NCBI GenBank assembly: GCA_903898725.1
Contig: CAIUGQ010000307.1
Location: 1-24,358, forward strand
DNA: 24,358 bases
Direction of reading: 5' to 3'
DNA from: an uncultured Burkholderiales bacterium
Lineage (GTDB): Bacteria > Pseudomonadota > Gammaproteobacteria > Burkholderiales > Burkholderiaceae_E
How positions within the stretch are numbered: the stretch's first letter is position 1; the number at the start of each line of letters is the position of its first letter. The translations under genes and the position numbers were made by a program. The notes beneath the pieces were generated by a model. The model was given only the letters and a program-made list of their open reading frames with translations. It had not been told where the DNA came from and did no database searches. Positions 20,296-24,358 of the stretch are shown in pieces.

Positions 20296-21206
20296 TCGGG
20301 AATCTCCTCGGGTCGGGCCGGCGCGGGCGCGACGGCAGGGTTCAGCACGAAGTCGAAATCGAGCGTCCAGTACGGCGCGTCGCGCCGCGTGCCGTCGGGC
20401 GCGACGCCCGGCTCGCGGCGGATCCAGTCGGCGACCAGCGACGGGCGCACGCCGAACACCGCGTCGGAGTCGAGGTACCGGTCGCCGCGACGGAACACAT
20501 GGGTGATCAGACGCTCGTAGCCGGGCGCAGCGATCATGAAGTGCAGGTGCGCGGGCCGCCACGGATGGCGGCCGGTCGCCTCGAGCAGGCGGCCGACGGG
20601 CCCGTCGGTGGGGATCGGATAGGCCTCGGCGAGGACGGTCCAGAAGCGGAAGGCGCCGTCGGCATCGGCGCGCAGCACGCCACGCGCCTGCGCATGTCCG
20701 AGCTCGGCGCGCTGCACGTCGTAGAAGCCCTCGGCGTCGGCCTGCCAGACGTCGATCTCGGCATGCGGCACCGGCTCGCCGCCCGGCCCGCGCACGCGTG
20801 CCTGCACCCAGCACGGCTCGCCCGCGGCCCCGCCGCCGATGTCCGCGCCGAGCTCGAAGCGCGGCGCATCCGGCACGTGGAAGGGTCCGAACACCGTCGA
20901 CTCGGTGCAGCCCGGCGCCGCCGGGTGATTCTGGTCGGTGACCAGCATCGACAGGCCGAGCACGTCCGACAGCAGGATGAACTCCTGGCGCCGCTCGGTG
21001 CAGGTCTGGCCGACCGCGGTGAGGAACGAGACGGCGGCGAACCACTCGGCCTCGGTGAGGCGCGTCTCGTGCGCGAACGCGTGCAGATGGCGCACCAGGG
21101 CGGTCATCAGCTCGCGCATGCGCGCATCGGGCGTCGATGCCAGCCGCGCCAGCACCTCGCCGGTGATCGGGTGCGGATCGGCTCCGGCGGGACTCGCGGC
21201 GGTCAT
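20292..21206 (-). CDS. Intradiol ring-cleavage dioxygenase, hydroxyquinol 1,2-dioxygenase-like
   Basis: 304 residues. The N-terminal dimerisation domain has RMRELMTALVRHLHAFAHETRLTEAEW and RRQEFILLSDVLGLSMLV, and the catalytic domain has ESTVFGPFHVPDAP and IDVWQADAEGFYDVQ. The four non-haem iron(III) ligands are visible: Tyr162, Tyr196 (AYPIPTDGPVG), His220 and His222 (PAHLHFM). The GFYDVQ form and the RRQEFILLSD block resemble hydroxyquinol 1,2-dioxygenases more than catechol 1,2-dioxygenases. Hydroxyquinol cleavage gives maleylacetate. GAGGAGA lies 6 nt before the ATG. It shares an operon with 3-oxoadipate genes. Substrate choice between hydroxyquinol and a substituted catechol is not certain. 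Confidence 0.88.
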   Translation of the reverse strand: MTAASPAGADPHPITGEVLARLASTPDARMRELMTALVRHLHAFAHETRLTEAEWFAAVSFLTAVGQTCTERRQEFILLSDVLGLSMLVTDQNHPAAPGCTESTVFGPFHVPDAPRFELGADIGGGAAGEPCWVQARVRGPGGEPVPHAEIDVWQADAEGFYDVQRAELGHAQARGVLRADADGAFRFWTVLAEAYPIPTDGPVGRLLEATGRHPWRPAHLHFMIAAPGYERLITHVFRRGDRYLDSDAVFGVRPSLVADWIRREPGVAPDGTRRDAPYWTLDFDFVLNPAVAPAPARPEEIPE

Positions 21207-21236
21207 CGTCGTCTCCTCGTCGGGGGGCGGGCGCGC

Positions 21237-21623
21237 TCAGGCGATCCGCACCGCGCCGTCCGCGACGGTGACGTCCACCGCCAGCAGCCGCTCGCCCTTG
21301 CAGGGGCCGTCGTAGCAGTGGCCGTCGTCGAGGTGGAACATCGCGGTATGGTGCGCGCACATCAGGTCGCGACGGCCCTCGATCTCGTAGACGCAGAACA
21401 CGTCCGGCGAGAAGTGGTACGGGATGCGCACGTGCGGACACTCGTTGACGAAGGCCCGCACGCCGGCCTCGACCTTGAAGAGCACGACCCGGAAGGCGCG
21501 CGGCCCCTCGCCGAAGACGCGTTCGAGACCGTTGTCGGCGGGTACCTCGTCGAGCGCCGCGAGCGGCGTGCCGGCGGCGGGGGCGTTCGGACGCGCGCGC
21601 CAGTCCTCGCTCGCGTCGGCCAT
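21237..21623 (-). CDS. Small Rieske [2Fe-2S] protein
   Basis: 128 residues. The Rieske cluster motifs are CPH (in NECPHVRIPYHF, near 62-64) and, about 25 residues later, CAHH (in LMCAHHTAMFHLDDGHCYDGP), giving the CxH...CxxH ligand set. The GPCKGERLLAVDV end is typical. It is a stand-alone domain rather than an oxygenase alpha subunit, so it likely works as an electron-transfer ferredoxin. The start at 21623 overlaps the thiolase stop by one base (TGATG), showing tight coupling. No oxygenase or reductase partner is in the window. Confidence 0.85.
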   Translation of the reverse strand: MADASEDWRARPNAPAAGTPLAALDEVPADNGLERVFGEGPRAFRVVLFKVEAGVRAFVNECPHVRIPYHFSPDVFCVYEIEGRRDLMCAHHTAMFHLDDGHCYDGPCKGERLLAVDVTVADGAVRIA

Positions 21624-22825
21624 CACACCCGCTCGACCAGCATGGCGATGCCCTGCCCGACGCCGATGCACATCGTCGCCACCGCGTAGCGCCCGCCGGT
21701 GGCGTGCAGCTGGCTGACCGCGGTCAGCACCAGCCGCGCGCCCGAGGCGCCCAGCGGATGGCCGAGCGCGATCGCCCCGCCGTTCGGGTTCACGTGTGCC
21801 GCGTCGTCCGGCAGGCCGAGCATCCGCAGCGTGGCCAGGCCTTGCGCGGCGAACGCCTCGTTGAGCTCGACCACGTCGATCTGCCCGATCGACAGCCCGG
21901 TCTTCGCGAGCAGCTTCTGCGTGGCCGGCGCCGGGCCGATGCCCATCACGCGCGGCGCGACGCCGGCGGTGGCCATCGCGACGACGCGGGCGCGCGGCGT
22001 CAGGCCGTGGCGGTCCGCCGCCGCCGCCGAGGCGAGCAGCACCGCGGCCGCACCGTCGTTGACGCCCGAGGCGTTGCCCGCGGTCACGGTGCCGTCCGGA
22101 CGCACCACGCCCTTGAGCCGGCCGAGCGCCTCGAGCGTGGTCTCGCGCGGGTGTTCGTCCTTCGAGACCACCGTCGGATCGCCTTTCTTCGAGGGGATCG
22201 TCACCGGCACGATCTCGCGATCGAAGAACCCGCTCTTCTGCGCCGCGGCCGCGCGCTGCTGGCTGCGCATCGCGAACGCGTCCTGGTCGGCGCGCGAGAT
22301 GCCGTGGTCGGTCGCCACGTTCTCGGCGGTCTCGGGCATCGCGTCCGTGCCGTACATCGCCTTCATCTTCGGGTTCACGAAGCGCCAGCCGATCGTCGTG
22401 TCGAAGATCGCGGCGCTGCGCGAGAACGCGCTGTCGGCCTTGGGCATCACGAAGGGCGCGCGCGACATGCTCTCCACGCCGCCCGCGATGGCCAGGTCGA
22501 TCTCGCCGGTGCGGATCGCGCGCGCGGCGGTGCCGACCGCGTCCATGCCCGAGCCGCACAGCCGGTTGATCGTCGCGCCGGGCACGTCCTGCGGCAGCCC
22601 CGCCAGCAGCAGCGCCATCCGGGCCACGTTGCGGTTGTCCTCGCCGGCCTGGTTCGCGCAGCCGAAGATCACCTCCTCGATGGCGGCGGCGTCGAGCTTC
22701 GGGTTGCGCGCGAGCAGCGCCGCGATCGGGATCGCGGCGAGGTCGTCGGCGCGGACCGAGGCGAGCGCGCCGCCGTAGCGGCCGATGGGCGTGCGGACCG
22801 CGTCGCAGATGAAGACGTCTTTCAT
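21623..22825 (-). CDS. pcaF: 3-oxoadipyl-CoA thiolase
   Basis: 400 residues. It matches PcaF nearly end to end as I know it: MKDVFICDAVRTPIGRYGG start, GCANQAGEDNRNVARMALLLAGLP, INRLCGSGMDA (nucleophile Cys90), GGVESMSRAPFVM, DTTIGWRFVNP, GNASGVNDGAAAV, NPNGGAIALGHPLG (His356) and ATMCIGVGQG (Cys386). It cleaves 3-oxoadipyl-CoA with CoA to succinyl-CoA and acetyl-CoA, the last beta-ketoadipate step. GGAG lies 6 nt before the ATG. It is downstream of the CoA-transferase genes and one base overlapped with the Rieske gene. A generic acetyl-CoA acetyltransferase is less likely because of the PcaF-type start and WRFVNP segment. Confidence 0.92.
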   Translation of the reverse strand: MKDVFICDAVRTPIGRYGGALASVRADDLAAIPIAALLARNPKLDAAAIEEVIFGCANQAGEDNRNVARMALLLAGLPQDVPGATINRLCGSGMDAVGTAARAIRTGEIDLAIAGGVESMSRAPFVMPKADSAFSRSAAIFDTTIGWRFVNPKMKAMYGTDAMPETAENVATDHGISRADQDAFAMRSQQRAAAAQKSGFFDREIVPVTIPSKKGDPTVVSKDEHPRETTLEALGRLKGVVRPDGTVTAGNASGVNDGAAAVLLASAAAADRHGLTPRARVVAMATAGVAPRVMGIGPAPATQKLLAKTGLSIGQIDVVELNEAFAAQGLATLRMLGLPDDAAHVNPNGGAIALGHPLGASGARLVLTAVSQLHATGGRYAVATMCIGVGQGIAMLVERV

Positions 22826-22868
22826 GGAGGCTCCGGATTCGGGAAGGGGTTCGGGGCGATCGGGCCGA

Positions 22869-23516
22869 TCAGGCCGGTCGCGCGAGCGGGGCTTCGGTGA
22901 GCGACTGCAGCGTCTCGAAGTCCAGCCCCGCCACCCACTCGATCGCGCGCAGTCCCTGCGGCGTCACCTCGATCACCGCGAGGTCGGTGTAGATGCGCTT
23001 GACGCAGCCGATGCCGGTCAGCGGATAGCTGCAGCGCTCGACGATCTTCGGCTCGCCAGTCTTGGTGGTGTGCTCCATCATCACGAAGGTGGCCTTCGCG
23101 CCGATGGCGAGGTCCATCGCGCCGCCGACCGCGGGAATCGCGTCGGGCGCGCCGGTGTGCCAGTTCGCGAGATCGCCGCCGGCCGACACCTGGAAGGCGC
23201 CGAGCACGCAGATGTCGAGGTGACCGCCGCGCATGATCGCGAACGAGTCGGCATGGTGGAAGAACGCGCCGCCGGTCAGCAGCGTCACCGGCTGCTTGCC
23301 GGCATTGATCAGGTCCCAGTCCTCCTGGCCCTTCGCAGGCGCCGGCCCCATGCCGAGGATGCCGTTCTCGCTGTGCAGGAAGATCTCGCGGTCGCGCGGC
23401 AGGTGGTTGCCCACCAGCGTCGGCAGCCCGATGCCGAGGTTCACGTAGGCGCCCTCGGGAATGTCGCGCGCGACGCGCGCGGCCATCGCGTCGCGGGTCA
23501 GCTTGTCGTAGGCCAT
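22869..23516 (-). CDS. pcaJ: 3-oxoacid (3-oxoadipate) CoA-transferase subunit B
   Basis: 215 residues. GAYVNLGIGLPTLVGNHL (22-39), the catalytic motif SENGILGMGP (Glu51 forms the glutamyl-CoA thioester), DLINAGKQPVTLLTGGAFF and GGAMDLAIGAK are the family I CoA-transferase beta-subunit hallmarks. It transfers CoA from succinyl-CoA to 3-oxoadipate. AAGGAG lies 7 nt before the ATG. It is separated by 11 bp from subunit A and lies 43 bp upstream of pcaF, an order that makes 3-oxoadipate the most likely substrate. ScoB and CatJ are equally close by sequence; I cannot tell them apart without comparison. Confidence 0.88.
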   Translation of the reverse strand: MAYDKLTRDAMAARVARDIPEGAYVNLGIGLPTLVGNHLPRDREIFLHSENGILGMGPAPAKGQEDWDLINAGKQPVTLLTGGAFFHHADSFAIMRGGHLDICVLGAFQVSAGGDLANWHTGAPDAIPAVGGAMDLAIGAKATFVMMEHTTKTGEPKIVERCSYPLTGIGCVKRIYTDLAVIEVTPQGLRAIEWVAGLDFETLQSLTEAPLARPA

Positions 23517-23527
23517 GCGGGGCTCCT

Positions 23528-24193
23528 TCAGCGGGCGACGCGCACGACGCGCGTCACGTGGATGCCGGGCGTCACGATGTGCTCGGGATCGAGCGCACCG
23601 AGCTCGACGATCTCGGCGACCTGCGCGACGGTGAGCGCCGCGGCGGTGGCCATGACCGGGTTGAAGTTGCGCGCGGCCTTGCGGTAGACGAGGTTGCCCC
23701 AGCGGTCGCCGCGCTCGGCGCGGATCAGCGCGACATCGCCGCGGATCGGATGCTCGAGCACATGGTCGCGGCCGTCGATGCGGCGCGTCTCCTTGCCCGC
23801 GGCCAGGTCCGTGCCGAAGCCGGTCGGCGTGAAGAACGCGCCGATGCCCGCCCCCGCCGCGCGGATGCGCTCGGCGAGGTTGCCCTGGGGGACGAGCTCG
23901 AGCTCGAGCTTGCCGGCGCGGTACAGCGCGTCGAAGTGATGCGAGTCGGCCTGGCGCGGGAACGAGCAGATCAGCTTGCGCACGCGGCCGGCCTTGAGCA
24001 GCGCGGCCAGCCCGGTCTCGCCGTTGCCGGCGTTGTTGTTGACGATGACCAGGTCGCGTGCGCCCTGCTCGATCAGTGCCTCGACCAGCTCGGTCGGCTG
24101 CCCGGCGCCGCCGAAGCCGCCGATCATCACGGTGGCGCCGTCGCGCACGCCGGCGAGCGCGTCGGCCAGCGTCTTCACGGTCTTGTCGATCAT
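23528..24193 (-). CDS. pcaI: 3-oxoacid (3-oxoadipate) CoA-transferase subunit A
   Basis: 221 residues. MIDKTVKTLADALAGVRDGATVMIGGFGGAGQPTELVEAL is the alpha-subunit opening, with the GGFG loop (25-28). VIVNNNAGNGETGLAALL, TPTGFGTDLAAGKETR and RGDRWGNLVYRKAARNFNPVMATAA follow and match PcaI/ScoA/CatI. It supplies the CoA-binding half of the heterodimer. The ATG at 24193 has GGAG about 10 nt upstream. It is the first gene of the cluster, with the PcaR-like operator 33 bp upstream of its start. Confidence 0.88.
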   Translation of the reverse strand: MIDKTVKTLADALAGVRDGATVMIGGFGGAGQPTELVEALIEQGARDLVIVNNNAGNGETGLAALLKAGRVRKLICSFPRQADSHHFDALYRAGKLELELVPQGNLAERIRAAGAGIGAFFTPTGFGTDLAAGKETRRIDGRDHVLEHPIRGDVALIRAERGDRWGNLVYRKAARNFNPVMATAAALTVAQVAEIVELGALDPEHIVTPGIHVTRVVRVAR

Positions 24194-24225
24194 GGGGGTG
24201 CGTCTCCTCGGGCTTGCGCCGATGT

Positions 24226-24259
24226 GTTCGCCAGGCGCACACTTGTGCGATGAGCGAAC
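24226..24259 (-). promoter_or_regulatory. IclR-type (PcaR-like) operator, two inverted 15-bp half-sites
   Basis: GTTCGCCAGGCGCAC (24226-24240) faces its near-mirror GTGCGATGAGCGAAC (24245-24259) across ACTT. The second, read on the minus strand, is GTTCGCTCATCGCAC and matches the PcaR site GTTCGATAATCGCAC, as I recall it, at 13 of 15 positions; the first matches at 11. The inner CGCACA-CT-TGTGCG is a perfect palindrome. It lies just upstream of pcaI, where PcaR/PcaU-type IclR regulators act. Confidence 0.7.
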
Positions 24260-24358
24260 GCGATCGGCGATTGGACCCGATGCCCCCGGGGCTGTCAACG
24301 CGCGGGGCGGGGGTTCCGGCGCGGCGCAGGGCGGGCACGGCGCGCACGGCCGGGACGC

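Noticed and set aside
24260..24358. Start of a divergent regulator gene at the right edge
   Set aside because: No convincing start codon and coding frame can be followed in the last 99 bp. It may begin beyond the window.

Overview
The window is very GC-rich (about 70% by eye), gene-dense DNA whose content points to a betaproteobacterium, most likely Burkholderiales. The pointers are an HU protein with a lysine/alanine histone-H1-like tail, rdgC, an E. coli-type phosphatidylserine decarboxylase, and a beta-ketoadipate cluster with a PcaR-like operator. I see no rRNA, tRNA, CRISPR array, insertion sequence or phage gene. It reads as a chromosomal segment of housekeeping and catabolic genes. The genus call is inference.

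Layout, left to right. (1) 1-3194: HU/H1-like protein (-), psd (-) divergent from rdgC (+), then a hotdog acyl-CoA thioesterase (-). (2) 3295-6160: a mandelate-racemase-like enolase-superfamily enzyme (-), a 385-bp gap with a striking array of fifteen 10-bp units, an orphan TOPRIM fragment of a GyrB/ParE-type topoisomerase (+), and an unrecognised acidic protein (+). (3) 6201-9229: a family III CoA-transferase translationally coupled to a short citrate-synthase-family (citryl-CoA-lyase-like) enzyme, divergent from an EamA/DMT exporter. (4) 9370-14454: an adenosylcobalamin riboswitch in front of four genes, btuB-btuF-btuC-btuD, each overlapping the next by ATGA. This is a complete B12 uptake operon with no synthesis genes attached. 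(5) 14461-17860: a HemL-like class III aminotransferase (-) divergent from a lipoprotein with an FN3-like domain and seven FG-GAP repeats (a predicted seven-bladed propeller). (6) 17949-18404: an Hsp20 small heat-shock protein with a sigma-32-like promoter. (7) 18520-24193: an eight-gene minus-strand cluster. In transcription order it encodes 3-oxoadipate CoA-transferase A and B, 3-oxoadipyl-CoA thiolase, a small Rieske protein, a hydroxyquinol-type intradiol dioxygenase, an NTF2/SnoaL-like protein, a RutE-like nitroreductase and a TauE/SafE permease. A 34-bp inverted pair of PcaR-like half-sites lies upstream of it.

Working together: the riboswitch operon moves cobalamin across the outer membrane (BtuB), periplasm (BtuF) and inner membrane (BtuCD), and should be shut off when B12 is plentiful. 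The last cluster should take an aromatic, cleave it between two hydroxyls, and pass 3-oxoadipate to succinyl-CoA and acetyl-CoA. The upstream hydroxylase and maleylacetate reductase are not in view. The CoA-transferase/citrate-synthase-like pair suggests activation and carbon-carbon cleavage of a citrate-like acid.

The least conventional items are the orphan TOPRIM protein, the 10-bp-periodic array just upstream of it, the Lys-to-Arg change in the mandelate-racemase-like active site, and the Rieske plus NTF2-fold proteins inside a beta-ketoadipate cluster. I did not find clear proof of an entirely new system. These are the places to look.
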